Below, piece by piece: positions 25,046 through 38,053 of a stretch of 64,000 nucleotides of DNA. The notes under the pieces were generated by a model. The model saw only the letters and a program-made list of their open reading frames with translations. It ran no database searches and had not been told where the DNA came from. Source of the stretch: Caenorhabditis elegans (Eukaryota; Nematoda; Chromadorea; Rhabditida; Rhabditidae); NCBI RefSeq assembly GCF_000002985.6, contig NC_003282.8, forward strand, positions 12,338,001 to 12,402,000, written 5' to 3'. Each line of letters begins with the position of its first letter. Positions within the stretch are counted from its first letter, which is position 1. The position numbers and the translations under genes are program-made.

Positions 25046-28000
25046 ATGTCATCAGGAGATATGACATCGGAGTACAAGGACAAACAAGGCGGAGGAGCTG
25101 GCCAGCCACTCACAAAGTCTGAAAACAACGATGGAAAAAAGACGTTAACCAATGGAATGAGTCGAGTACATCGAGTGTTAACTGAAGACGAAATTGCCAG
25201 TGGGAGATCAACACGGTGGACAGAACTTGAAATACACGGTAATCATTTTTGAAAATTGTTTCAATTTTTATTCGAGATATTTCCAGGTCGTGTGAAGAAT
25301 CTATCACCGTCACTGTGGCAGTTGACACATCTTTCAGCTCTTTTTCTTAACAACAATGGACTGACACGGTTACCACCGGAGATTGCTCAGGTATCCGATT
25401 AGTGTGGAAATTATCTCCGGCGGTGGCACTTATTTTCATCGATTCTACAAAATGATCTAAACTTTGATGCTCCAACATTTTTCATTCAAAATTAGTGTCA
25501 AAAGATAGAAAATCATTCAGTTTATCTGAAAATAATATTTATTTCACCTGAAACATTTATGAAAATGCTCAAGAATTACCTGAAAGTGGCAAATTACCGG
25601 AAAAAAATTCGATGAATCGATACGACCATTTTGATTAATTTCCTGAATGTTCCAGCAGAAATTTTTTTTTTCAGAAAAAAATTTTTTTTTTTAAATATTT
25701 TGACACTAATTTCAAATAAAAATTGTTGGAGAACATGGGGCAGTAGGACATTTTGTAGAATTGCAAAAAAAAAGATTACCAAAAAACAAATCAGCATAAT
25801 AAATATTATATTCTTTTATTCTTCATCTAAAATCTTCTTGAAAAATCCAATTTCATACCAAAAACCCATTTTTCAGTTGACAAATCTGACAATGCTCGAC
25901 ATATCGAACAACAAGCTCCGCTCACTTCCCACAGAACTTGGTGATATGATCAGTCTTTGTCATCTGTACCTGAACAATAATCAACTCCGTGTGCTGCCCT
26001 ATGAGCTGGGAAAGCTTTTCCGGATTCAGACGCTCGGTCTGCAAGGAAATCCTTTGTCGCCGGAAATCAGCAAGATCTATCACGAGACCAACGGTGCGCA
26101 AAAGATATTGCAATTTCTACTCGATCACCTGACTAGTAAGTTTACTTTTTTACTTTTTGCTGTCAAAAAATAAGCGTTCGGTCTAGTGTTTGGAGCATAA
26201 AAACAAGATGCATCGTTCATCAAAGATTCCCGACGTCGACCTAGAATATATGATTTGAATTGACGTGCTTTTCCCTCCTGAATGTCTGACACATCTCAAC
26301 TTTCACTTGTATCCCCCGAATGACGTAATAGTAGATAATTCTGCATTTCTTATAGTTTATTCACAATTCCCTCACTTGATTAGACAGAGAGGATGTTCGT
26401 TATCACTATTATCCGTGTTAGTTTGATTTCCCATGCCACAAACTACTTTCTCTTTCGGGGCATGTTTCTTCTTTCAAGTTGTGAAAGTGGTCATGAAAAA
26501 AGCATTGCCATACCAATACTTGAAGGGTGTTCGTGTTCATAATCGTAATCGAATCAGTAGAAAAAGTAACAGTGTAAACCGAGAAAATGGTGTTGAAAAA
26601 TAATGCAGACAAGTTTTTAACTGGTTTCGTATATTTAAAAAATAGGTTCACAATATCATATAGTACGAAAACCAGTAGGAAACAAAATTGTAATAGGCTC
26701 GTAATAATTTATTATGCAGTACTATATGATTTTTGTGACACTACCAACGAAATGGCTCATATTTCCAAGAGAAAAAAGTGTTACCTGAAAATTAGAAGAA
26801 CGAAACTAATTTTCATTAAAATGAAATAACTTACTCTAATAGTAAGTAATTCATTTTTTCATTCCGAAGAACACTTATCTCTTAAAACCTCCACGCAAAT
26901 CTCGACATATCATGTTTAATGTGCCGGTGTGTCCAGCCATTCATCCAGTGTACATGAAAACGTTCTAAAAAAGAAGCGGCACACGAGTGTGAGAGATAAA
27001 CCATAGAGACGCAGCAATGGTGGCGCAGTGACCACCACCGCCATACGTATACACGGTTTTTAGTTCGACGCTCGTCTGCGACTCATCGTCTCTAGCACTA
27101 TTTAGCTCTTCGCTTATGATCATCTGTTCTTCTTACGTCCCCCGAGTCCTCCTCATATTCGCCTCGTTTTTTTCTACACGGCTTCTTCTTTCTCTGCCGT
27201 TCGTCGTTGCGAGGAAGGATCGAACAGTCTCCGCCCATTTCGGAAAAGTGTCTTCCCTCGTTGTATACGCCCTCCCCTTCGTGTGTTTGTGTCTCTGCAG
27301 CAGCCGGCGGCAGAAGCACATTGCATGAGTTTTAAACGGGAACAAGGCTCCGCCCTGACTAGCTTCCCATTTTGAGAGTATTCCCCCATTCTGCCTTTCA
27401 CCAACGTCCTTTTCTTTTTACATCATATATTCCACCTGCTTTCCCTTTTCTTACTCCATTTCTCTTTTTTCATCCTTTAAACGTGCACCAACTCTGGCCA
27501 TCCAAACTTACTATTCGAAAATGTACTGAAGTTCCCTCTGAAATATGGCCGACAGTGGAGACGGCGAATCGCCATCGAGAAGAAACTCCAGTGGAAAAAG
27601 ATTTGTGAGACGAGCCAGAAGATGGGCTGAGCTGCTACAAAAACGACAAGGACGTCGAAATTGTGAGGAGAGCGAAAATCTATCAGCTCCGATAGATGCA
27701 AATTTTCAACAAGCTCATAAACATACAGCATTCAATAATCCATCGTCGCATAATCGAAATGGAATCAAGGATCAGAAGTATAGACCACCAGAGCCACCGC
27801 ATGTTTATGATTATGTTGAAATGGCTGCTTTAGGAAGTGGTGTGATGGTTGTAGATGATGATCTTAATTATGAATTTCTGACACATGATGAATCCCGTCA
27901 AAAACAACATTTGGGACACACTCGAAGCTTCCCAATTACTATACTTCAATCAAGAAAACATGAGATTTCATCTGGATTATCACCAGCTTACGGATACAAT

Positions 28001-31000
28001 ACTCATCAAACTTGCCAACGAACCATATCGGATGCATACCATTATCAGGCTTATCATCAACCATCATATTCCAATCACCACACTTCTTGGTACGAGTATC
28101 AACAACCGTCAAATGCATCATTTATGAAACCGGTAGACAGTGCTCTCACACTGATAACCAATGATCTCTCTATGGCAAGTATCTCGGAAGCATCTACAAC
28201 ATCGCCGAGTTCGATCTCGAATAATTCTGAAGAAGATGTTTCACCACACTTTTTGAAAATGTCTTCTTCATTTCCAAAATCTTCAAGCTTCCCCTATCGA
28301 ACAATGTCTGAGTCCCAATGTTTTCCATTCAATTTTCATGGTAAGTACGTGTTCATTCCCAAAGTTCAATAGGATTCAGCTAGTGAAAGTTGTATTCACT
28401 TGAGACAAATTTTACTACTATCTCACCACAATATTCATAAAGCTTAATCTTCTCTTCCTTCTGTTTCTTTTCTCCGATAGTTTTTTTCCAGATTGCTATC
28501 GTAAACATGTTCTGTTTTCACTTATCTATAGACAGTTCACTTAGATTGGCGGTTTTTTAGCTTTGACAAGCGTGACTGAAATAAAATTGTTACGAGCAAT
28601 TGTGATTATAAAATATTCAGGTTGAATCTTGAGTTTGTTGGATTCCTAATTAAATTGTAAAATTTTAATCTCGAAATTTCCATCTATTCGATCTCTCTCC
28701 ATATGTCTTCTACCTGAATCTCAGCTTCAGCTTCATCTTTTTCGCCGTTATCTCTGCGCATCTTTGGCATTGAAAAGTACGATCGGTCGATGGTGATTAC
28801 GCCATATTTTGACGTAAGAGTGAGAGAGAAAGAGAAGCGGACGACAAAGAAGATATGGGGCGAACGTGTACGTTTATTTGTAGCATAATGGCAGGAAAAG
28901 GATGGCAATGGCAACGGTGTGTGTGTGTATGAGTGTGGACATCACGGCTTGACGGTAGTGATGGTGTGTGTATGTCTTAAGCGTTAACAAGTTTTTGTCG
29001 CCATTTTCGGACGGTGTCACATCCTTCCACATCTTCAGTGTGAATATGGTTGGCAGTTTAGAGACATTGGAAAGTCGGATTGTTTTGGTATCACTGATTG
29101 CGCGAGGACTGGCAGGAAGTGATATTAGAATGGATAAGCATTGACCAGGTGATTTGTGAGACACTGGAAGCTGTTTTCTGAGATAATTAGGAAAAATCTG
29201 ATAGAAATGTTTGCAATGTTTCTTGATTTTCTCCGAAACAATAATCTAATAAATCGCAGTTTTTCTAATTACGGAGCACAGACATGTTCGAAGCATCGAA
29301 ACAATGCACAAAAACGTGTTATTTACAAATGATCCTTTCACTCTCTCTTGAAGTGTGTTCTTCTCCCCCTTCGGATCACCAGCTCACCACCATCTATCCC
29401 AACAGGCAAAGAGAACACACCGTGTTTTGACGACGGTGAGAAGAGTGTTTTGGGTTGCCCTCCGGTGCACGATATGTTTACACACGGTTTCGAGCCGTCC
29501 GAGTCGATGGATGGATGAGGCCACCGGGTGGTGACGGCGCGTAGAACAAATTGGTCGTTTGAACATGGCGCTTGTGTCTGGGAATTTTTGTATGGAAAGA
29601 TCAAATATAGAGCCTCTAATTTTCCACTTTGCAAAAACCTGAATATGAACAAAAAGAAACTAGTGAGGGATTTCAAATTACTGTAAAAAGTCAACTCCTC
29701 TTTTGATTATCCATATCCTCAGTTCATTTTGGATTTCCGTCGGTTTAGAAAACTGAAAATGAGAATAGAAAAAGATGAATAGGGAGAGTGCACTTGACAC
29801 ATTTCAATATTGGCGGCCTCTTCATCTTCAGTCCCGTTGATCGAACAATAAATTAAAATGGCACAGATGGTTATGCTGGTAATAAGTGTTTGAAAGAATT
29901 GAATAAGGGAAATCAGATAAAGAAGTTTTGAGTTCATAGTTTAGAGAAGCATTATTCATCCAAGTTTCAAGTTTCATAGAACCAATAAAAAATCACAATA
30001 TGGCCGATATAATACTAGTGACCGCCCTTTTCACTTCTCCCGTATGTATCTTCGATGAATCCGCTCAACTAGTCATATTGTTTTTTTTTTGTCGCTTTCT
30101 GTGAGCGGTCATGAATAATTGCGAGTCGTTCATCGTCTTCTTCTTCTTTTTTTATATTCTTTCTCTTTTTCTACGCTTCGTTCTTTGTCACGAACGTTTA
30201 CATAAAGAGACAGGGGGACGACGACATCTCTGAACGTATAATATTTGCCTCAAAAAGGAAATCGAGTGGGATTGAACACAGTAAAGCCCTAGGATGTCTA
30301 GTTAGGCCATCATAAAACGAAACGGAAATTGCCGGGGAAAATGTGAATATATTTTTGATGAAAAGGGAACTCTGTACAAACTATGAAATTTCAGTTAACA
30401 CTCATCCTCCACCGGAACGAAACTGGGTAATGATCCGACATGCAGATCCGGAACGACCAATTGGTGAGTGAAAAAATATCAGAAGCATTGTTGAGCAGAA
30501 ATTTCTTTGGAATTCATTTAAAAAAAAGCAGAGCAATATTTTTACTTTCTGAAAATAACCTTACTTTGAAATGAAATTCTGTAAAGTTGCTCAAAAACTG
30601 ATTTATATTTGAGTCGGTTTTTGAGAAATTTGTAAAAAATTTAGAGCGATAGAGAAGTTATTATTCGAAAGTACGAATATTTCTATATAATTTTCCAAAA
30701 AGAAAAATGTGCCTCACATCTCTGATGCTGAATTTTCATTCAATTTATAATTTTTGTAGTACAATTAAATATTTAATTTTCAGCCACATTCACCGTTCTC
30801 TGCTACAATGTGCTGTGTGACAAGTACGCTACGGTCAATCAATATTCGTACTGTCCTTCCTGGGCTCTCAACTGGGAATACCGAAAAGGGCTCATCATAA
30901 AAGAGATCCGAACCTACGAAGCAGATGTGATCACGCTGCAAGAAGTTGAAACGGAACAATTCCGAACACTTTTCCAACCTGAACTCAAGCAACTTGGTTA

Positions 31001-32626
31001 TGCTGGCATCTTTGAAGCCAAATCGCGTGCCAAGACAATGGGAGAAGAGGAACGAAAGTATGTGGATGGATGTGCAATCTTTTGGAAAGTTGACAAGTTT
31101 GATATGGACAAGCAATATCTGTTTGAATTTTCAAGTGTGGCGATGAAGAAGGCGTCTACGAGTGAGAATATGCTCAATCGTGTCATGCCAAGAGATAATA
31201 TTGGATTGTGCGCTGTGCTGAAGATCAAGGAAAGCGTTTACGCTAACAGTGAGTTTTTTTTCTAAATTAAAAAAAAAACATTTGTTTTTTTTTGCAGAAT
31301 TCCTGGGACGGATGCAAATTCCAATGAATGACAACGTGGTCGGAAATCCTCTTGTCGTCGCGACCGCTCATATTCATTGGGATCCTGAATTCTGTGATGT
31401 CAAATTGGTACAATCAATGATGCTTACTCATGAAGTATCAAGAGTACTCGAAGAAGTATCAAAGAAATATCAGATCACGCAACAACAAGTTCCAGTTCTC
31501 ATATGTGGTGATTTCAATTCCCTTCCGGATTCTGGTGTCTTTGAATATCTTTCCAAAGGACAAATAACACGTCGTCATATGGATTTGAAGTCGTTCCGTG
31601 ATGATTCTTGTCTTGAAAAGTTCACCAACTCGACGGACAAGAATGTGATCAGTCATCCCTTGAGGCTTGACTCGGCTTGTGACATTAATTCGATACCATT
31701 CACAAACTACACATTAGATTTCAAAGGAATGATTGATTACATTTTCGCAACACCACAGTCACTCGCGAGACTTGGAATACTTGGACCATTTGACCCACAG
31801 TGGGTTCAGTCGAATAAGATTCTTGGTGAGAAAATATACTTTTTTAAAAATAGTTCTCGATTTTTTGCTTGTTTAGATAAACTTAAAAACCGCCCAAATT
31901 AACGAATTTTGCAATGAGTCTTCTTTAAAAAAAAGTTTCTACGACGGTTCAAATTTTCTTTTAAAAAATGAGCTGATTTTTGCTAAAATCTCCAATTTTA
32001 CTATTTTTTTATGTCACAGTGCTCCGTAATTAACTTTTATTTGATGATCATCCTTTATTGCATAGTTTAGTCGTTTGTCTCAAATTAGCGAAAACTACAG
32101 TAATTCTATAAATGACTACTGTATGTCTCGTGTCGATTTACGCTAATCATTTATTAATCTATAAAATATAAAAAGAAAACACAAAAATGGAAAAAAAAAA
32201 CTAAAAATTAGAGGACAATTTAACATCGAAATTATTTTCCGACCGCTGCGACTCGAAAAAGTATCCAACATTGGAGTTTTAGCTAAAATTTGCCTTTTTC
32301 AAATATTGAAATCGACATAAAAATTGTTTAAACATTTTTTGAAAACTTTAATTTTGAAATTCGTTTATTCATGCGCATTCTGAGTATAATAATGCAAACA
32401 AATTTATCGGAAGTTCTCTTTTAAAAGTTTTCTAATTTCCTGTTTTCCAGGATTCCCTCATCCACATGTAGCATCTGATCATATTCCAATTATGGCTCAA
32501 TATGCAATCATACCAACAACACATCAACGACAGCAACCACTTCAACAGGCTGGTCCTGCAGCTGGTGTAATTGGAGGAGGATTTCCATCAACACCTTCAG
32601 GAGCCCAACCATTCCTGAGGTGCTGA
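25046..32626 (+). CDS. ccr-4: CCR4 deadenylase, leucine-rich-repeat isoform
   Basis: Catalytic 3'-5' poly(A) exoribonuclease of the CCR4-NOT complex, which shortens mRNA tails in the cytoplasm. Exons 25046-25238, 25287-25390, 25877-26135, 30395-30463, 30784-31248, 31298-31825, 32451-32626 join in phase to 597 residues. Residues about 60-150 are leucine-rich repeats (LSALFLNNNGLTRLP, LTMLDISNNKLRSLP, LCHLYLNNNQLRVLP), the module that docks CCR4 enzymes to CAF1. The EEP nuclease domain follows from about residue 209: LCYNVL with Asn217, LQEVE with Glu262, GDFNSLP with Asp435 and Asn437, and SDHIP with His550, so the active site is intact. The start could lie further upstream if a leader exon adds codons before the TTTCAG at 25038. 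A 4.26 kb intron separates the LRR exons from the nuclease and hosts a second 5' exon. Confidence 0.93.
27545..32626 (+). CDS. ccr-4: CCR4 deadenylase, alternative isoform without LRRs
   Basis: A single 796-base exon (27545-28340) opens with ATG, stays open for 265 codons and ends at a good GTAAGT donor in phase 1. That is the phase required by the shared acceptor at 30395 (Val instead of Ile at the junction), giving 677 residues with the same nuclease exons. This N-terminus starts basic (RRARRWAELLQKRQGRR) and continues rich in His, Tyr, Gln and Ser, probably disordered; it has no LRR. The pyrimidine-rich DNA at about 27.1-27.5 kb is a likely internal promoter. Inference: transcripts from here give a deadenylase lacking the LRR docking surface for CAF1, possibly with different partners. 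cDNA evidence is needed to confirm the junction, but open length, donor and phase all agree. Confidence 0.8.
29678..29937 (-). CDS. Possible small secreted or membrane peptide gene, antisense in ccr-4 intron
   Basis: Weak candidate. Exon 29937-29794 starts with ATG and encodes a hydrophobic N-terminus (MNSKLLYLISLIQFFQTLIT...) that could be a signal peptide or membrane anchor, then NGTEDEEAANIEMCQ before a GTGCAC donor. A CATTTTCAG acceptor leads in phase to 29752-29678 (FSKPTEIQNELRIW...) and a stop, about 72 residues. Just downstream (29643-29347) another acceptor opens a GC-richer frame with several cysteines, so the true model may differ. I do not recognise the product; it may be chance. 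Confidence 0.25.
32086..32150. repeat. Copy of the TACTGTAG-type palindromic repeat in ccr-4 last intron
   Basis: AGCGAAAACTACAGTAATTC, then AAATGACTACTGTA and GTGTCGATTTACG, match in order the inner palindromic element at 55.1-55.4 kb. A diverged half-copy. Confidence 0.6.
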
Positions 32627-34254
32627 CCCCATCATCATCTGCAATGTTCTTCAATTCGTGTACAACTGGCTCTCCCTCTCTTCCCTCACCATTCTGTCTC
32701 ATACCTCAATTTGTGTGCTCTTGTATCTGCCCCACTCTCTCCCTCTCTTCATATAAAAAACTTACGTAGAGTCCTTCGTAATTACGATTGATAACTCGTT
32801 TGAATTGTGATATATTTGAATTATGTTCCATCGCCGCGCATTTTCATACTTTTCTTTTGTTCCTACGAGTTCTCCCTCTTCCCTCGATCCGACCCTTTTA
32901 TTTCCCTCACTTCATTTCTTATCTGTTAGTTTTTCTTTTTCTCCTTTTGATCAGTTTTATTGAGTATATTTTGGTAGCCCCTGGGGTGTTCGATTCTTTT
33001 TATTCCACTCAAAACATTTTCATATTTTTTCCGTTTTTTCGATTGTCTTCGATTTCTTCATGGAAGAGTCTATTTTTCCATTCTATTCCATTTAGTCCCC
33101 CTCTCGTCTCTTTTTCTTCTCTTTGTAGTAGATCCCCTCTGTTTCGTGACTCGTATACTGAGGGTTTCACGGCGAAATGGTCTCGCAACGATCGGTTACG
33201 GTGTAGGTGTGCAGTGTGAGAGGAGGGAGAGAGTGTACGAGAACGTGAGGCGCAGATTACTTTCAGTTTGAAAAAAATAATGAAATCTCGTTATTTGTGC
33301 AATTCGATCTAGCTTTTTGCTCCCGACACGCTTCTTTTCATTCATGAAATGTGTTCGAAAAGAAATGTCGGAAGCGATCAGATCGAACATGCAAGATTAC
33401 TGAGATTGAATTTTTTGTATCGAATTTTTAAAAAAACTCGATGAGTTTTCCAGAAGCCGGAGGTATACGAGATGCGCGCGATGCTCGCTGGTCGAGTTTC
33501 TCTACCTGACCTCTCCTCTCGTTGTGTGCTATTTCACCGTCTATATTCCAATAACTACCTACAATAATACCTTATTTCCGTTTCTGGTCCTATGTATAGT
33601 TAAAGACTTACTTTTTGGCATTCTTCACCCTCTGCTTCCTTCTCTCTCTCTCACAAACTCTCCCACACTCTCGTCCAAGTTGCGTGTTTCTGCTTTGAAT
33701 TCTTTGTTATCGGTCTCGGATATAACGTTTCTCCTATTGTATTCATCATCTTAATTTTTAAAACTATTAGTTAAACAAAAATAAGAACAATATTTCAAAA
33801 ATCAACTTTCCCCTTTTGTCTCATCGAATGAAACATTTTTTTCGTCATGTAACTTGTTCTTTTTACATTGAAAAATGGAGCACAAAATTATATACAGGAA
33901 TTTGCAGTGTGAGTTTGCAGTGGTTTGCAATGGATTTGCAGTGAGAACAGGAATTTGCAGAAAGAAACATTTTTTAAGAAAATTTCCACTCTGAGACTCC
34001 TGACAGGAAAAAAAATTTAGATTAAAGAAAACTAGAATTTGAACTACCGCAAAAATTAGGGATACGGTAGACAAAAGTGTGCAAACACGCCAGCAGGTTT
34101 TTGCGGACGCGGCATTTTAGATGACGACAACCGTTTTAGATGAAGATTTCTCGTTTTGTTTCTTGCATTCGCTGTTGCCTATTTAAAACATATATTTTCT
34201 AATAGTTTTATATTACTTTTTGTAGAAATAATTAAAGTTAATTATTTTACAGTA
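32627..34254. other. ccr-4 3' flank and wdr-46 promoter region
   Basis: Non-coding by eye. 32.63-33.75 kb is strikingly pyrimidine-rich on the + strand (CTCTCCCTCTC, TTCCCTC and a CTCTCTCTCTC run near 33640) and probably includes the ccr-4 3' UTR. 33.9-34.2 kb is upstream DNA of wdr-46. No convincing AATAAA was identified for ccr-4. Confidence 0.5.
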
Positions 34255-36679
34255 ATGCCGCCAATCAAAAGATCCAAGCCAGATGGTGGAGTCAAGAAAA
34301 TCTCGATCACGGCTACCGATGTCACACCTGCAAAGGGTGTGGAGGAGAAAATGAGCTGGAAAGAGTATAAAAAGATGAAGCAGCATACTGGCGGTGGAAC
34401 ACGAAATAAGTTAAAGAAGAAGCAGAGGCCTCCAACTGAGAATACAGAAGGAAGAGCTAAAAAGCCAAAAGTGTTAACAAAAGAGCAGCTTGAACGACAT
34501 GATACAGGAGCAGACCAAATTGATCCATCTTCGATGCGTTCAAAGCTTCAACAGGAAAAAATGAAAGTGACGAAGGACAAGTTTCAGAGAAGAATTGAAG
34601 CTACCGCTAAAGCCGAGAAACGTCTTGTTGAAAATGTGAGTTGTTCCATTGCTACTCAAATATTCACAAAATATAATTTCAGACCGGATTCGTAGCCCCC
34701 GACGAGGAGGATCACTCGCTGACCTACAGCATCCGACAGAAAGATATCGCTGAATCAGTTGATTTGGCTGCAGCCACAAAACATTTCGAGTTGAAATTGC
34801 CACGATTCGGACCATATCACATTGATTATACGGATAATGGAAGGCATTTAGTGATTGGAGGACGAAAAGGACATTTGGCAGCACTTGATTGGCAAACCAA
34901 GCATCTTCATTTTGAGCAAAGTGTGATGGAGAAGGTTTCCGATGTGAAGTAGGTTATGGCGTCCAAATTTCTAAAACTGTTTTACGCTGAGACCTCTTTT
35001 TTTCGCTGATTGAAGTGCTTTTTTGTGCCTATAAGTCACACAATACCACCGAATTTGGGCAAAATGCACCTCAATCAACTTAATAAAAGCGTATTTTGTT
35101 AAAAGGAAATTTTCAAGATGATTTTGTAAAAAATTCGGTAGCTTTAGAACATATGGATGCTAATTACACGTTTAATTACATTTGTTAAACATTAATAACA
35201 ACGATTAATTTCAGATTTCTTCATACGGAAAACTTCATCGCAGTCGCCCAAAAAAACTATACTTATGTATACGACAACTTGGGTACAGAACTTCATTGCC
35301 TGAAAACCATGTACGACACAGCTCGCCTCGAATTTCTTCCCCATCATTTTCTGCTCGTCGGCTCTTCGCGAAATTCGTTCCTTAACTACGTGGATGTGTC
35401 TGTTGGAAAACAAGTTGCCTCGTTTGCAACGAAATCTGGAACTCTTGATGTGATGTGTCAGAATCCGGCAAATGCCATTATTCACACTGGACACACAAAT
35501 GGAACCGTGTCCTTGTGGTCTCCCAACTCAAAAGAACCACTTGTCAAGATTTTGACTCATTTGAGCGCAGTCAAAGGAATTGCTGTTGATGATCAGGGAA
35601 ATTATATGGCGACCACGGGTCTCGACAGGAAATGTCGTATTTGGGATGTTCGAATGTTCCGTCAACTTCATGCATATTCACTACCATTTGGAGTGTCGAA
35701 CGTGGCAATTTCTCAAAAAATGAACGTTGCCTGTGCAGTTGGAAACCATGTACAAGTGTTCCGTGGAATGCATAATGGGACGTGTAAAGAGCCGTATTTG
35801 GTGCACAATTGTGGAGGTGTGGTCACTGATTTACGATTTGTTCCATGGGAAGATGTGCTCGGAATTGGACACGCAGGCGGATTCACGAGTATGTTGGTGC
35901 CAGGGGCAGGAGATCCGAACGTTGATACGCTCAGATCTAATCCGTACGAAACGAAATCACAGAGAAAGGAAAGAGAAATCAAACAATTGTTGGATAAGGT
36001 ATGGAATTTATTTTATTCGATTTTGATATTTGAAGTCTGGATGTCAAAAACTCTATTTTTTATGATTTTATCATGAAAATCGAAAGCACCTCACCAATAA
36101 AAAAGAAACCTTTAAAAAATTTTCTCCAAAAAAATCTTGATTTCTCTATATTTCATGAAAACTTTAGTTACAAAATTATGTTCAATCTCGAAAAAAATGA
36201 GATTTTTTTTGAAAATTTATTTCAGACTACTTGGTTCTAAATTTCACAAAAGTTTTCCACGGAAAATTCGGAGTTTTCTTATACTACAGCAATTTAGAAG
36301 ACCCTTCTTTGGCAAGCGAAAAAAATTTTTGCAAAAATTGTAATGCTAACTAAATTCTAATTTTCAGATTCAACCGGAGCTCATCAGTCTTAACCCAGAC
36401 GACATTAACAAGGTCAATGAGGGACTTCTCGAGTTGGAAGAGGAAGAACGAAAGAAGATTCTCTACATTCGTCCGATGGCTGTTCAATATACGCCACGTC
36501 ACAAGATGCGCAGCAAGAAGAGTGGTTGGAAGATGGAGGCTCGTAAGAATATTGTCAAGGATCAGATTCGAATGGAACGGAATATGGAGAAACATGCGGT
36601 GGAGAAGGAAGTTTTTGAAGCACCGGAAGTGGATGACGAGGCTCCGAAAAAGAAACACATTCTGGATCGTCTCAAATAG
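34255..36679 (+). CDS. wdr-46: WDR46/Utp7 WD-repeat ribosome biogenesis protein
   Basis: WDR46 (BING4; yeast Utp7) is a nucleolar component of the small-subunit processome. Four exons in phase, 34255-34635, 34683-34948, 35215-35998 and 36368-36679, encode 580 residues. The N-terminal 130 residues are Lys-rich and basic. The WD propeller follows, with blades such as DYTDNGRHLVIGGRKGHLAA, NAIIHTGHTNGTVSLWSP and YMATTGLDRKCRIWDVRM. The C-terminal BING4CT region (LGIGHAGGFTSMLVPGAGDP, then NPYETKSQRKERE) is diagnostic for the family. TTTTACAG three bases before the ATG is a likely SL1 acceptor. AATAAA at 36817-36822 is a plausible poly(A) signal. Matches F28D1.1 from memory. Confidence 0.93.
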
Positions 36680-36816
36680 AAGGATAATCAATTTTATTTT
36701 TTGTTGTTGTTGATTTTGCGTTATTTTCGTTTTGTTTTTACTGAATTTTTGAAATTATTTCTTTAAAAGATTTGACATTTGGAAATTTATGAAACGAAGG
36801 AAAAAACAAACAGTAA

Positions 36817-36822
36817 AATAAA
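36817..36822 (+). promoter_or_regulatory. Poly(A) signal AATAAA of wdr-46
   Basis: AATAAA about 140 bases after the wdr-46 stop and 23 bases before the stop codon of the convergent gene, so the two 3' ends nearly meet. Confidence 0.5.
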
Positions 36823-36844
36823 AAAGTAGAAACTAGTATGTATT

Positions 36845-38053
36845 TTATTCGTAATCTTCCTCTTCTCCCTCCTCATCATACTCTTCCTCATCCTCAAAGT
36901 CTTCTTCAACCTCGTAGTTCTCCTCCTCTTCATAATCTTCTTCCCCTTCCTCTTCTTTCATAAGATCGTCATTCTTCTTCTGAAGATCCGCAATGATCTT
37001 CTTCTGGGCTTCCAACTGCCCCGTCGTCTCGATCATCATCGCCTGGATCTTCAACGTGAGCGCCTCTTCGAATCGATGCTTGTCCTCCAGCTCTTCAAGC
37101 CGTTTCATATAGACTTCAGTGAGCTTGTTCGCATCGTCGACCTGTTTCGTGAGGCTCTCGATGGCCATCGTCTTTTTCTTGGATTCTCTAGCAGCACTGT
37201 CCAATGCATTAATCGTCAATCTCAAAACACCCTCTGGTGGAATACCAGTTTTCGCTGCTGGCATCAAATTTTTGATTCTGAAAAGTGTTACTTTTTGCAT
37301 TTGTGCTTGTTATTATGGGGACGCAAAAAATGGTTTTTTGAAATCATCAAGGCACAAGCGCGCTCCAATGATGGGTCTCATTAGGTATTGGCAGGAAACT
37401 CGTAAATTCAAACGTTTTTGTTGTTATTATCGATTTTAATGTCGAAATGGTCTTTAAAGATGCATTTGAATAAGGGTTTCTCGTGTATTTTACATGATTT
37501 GTTTCGACATAGAAATAGTGGAAAAACTCTTGAAAAAATTTGAATTTCTGATTTTGCCTTCGCCAATACCTAACGAGACCCAACTTTAGAGGCGTTGCGT
37601 TTTAACTTGGGTAGGCTCCGAAACTCACCGTTTTTCATTCTCAGGATCTGTGCTCTCACCAAGGTTAGCCACAAGTAATTCGATTCTCAAGAATGTCTGA
37701 TATGACCTGAAAAAATAATTCGATAAATTTTAGGAACTCAAATTCTTAAAAACTCACTCATCAATTTTCGCATCCCTTTTCTGCTGTGCTTCCCTCAAAA
37801 GTTTCTCCAATCGACCAATTTCCTCATTTGCTACTTGTTTTCCTTCTTTCGTCTCCTTTTCAAGATCCGAAATTCTTTCCGTGGCAACTCTCAATTTCTC
37901 ACTCAAACATTCCACATATTCGACATTCGAATCAGTCTTCTTCGCATCGAAAAGCTCTTTTCGTTGCTCCAAAAACTTTTCAGTGAGCACTTTGAATTGC
38001 AAGTTCTTCGCGGCAAGCTCGGTTTGCACATTGCGGAGTTCGATCGAAGCCAT
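36845..38053 (-). CDS. Coiled-coil protein with acidic C-terminal tail
   Basis: Three exons in phase, 38053-37758, 37706-37629 and 37277-36845, encode 268 residues. Residues 1-98 are a heptad-rich coiled coil (ELRNVQTELAAKNLQFKVL..., LSEKLRVATERISDLEKE). The middle exon is shorter and less charged (YQTFLRIELLVANLG). The third exon has more coiled coil (TKQVDDANKLTEVYMKRLEE) and ends in about 35 mostly Glu/Asp/Tyr residues (GEEDYEEEENYEVEEDFEDE). No enzyme motif, signal peptide or membrane segment. Acidic tails of this kind occur in histone or basic-protein binding factors, but no family is recognised, so function is unknown. Transcribed towards wdr-46. Probably F28D1.2. Confidence 0.85.

Noticed and set aside
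32788-33219. 143-codon frame after ccr-4
   Set aside because: Produced by pyrimidine-rich 3' flank; no start context or family.
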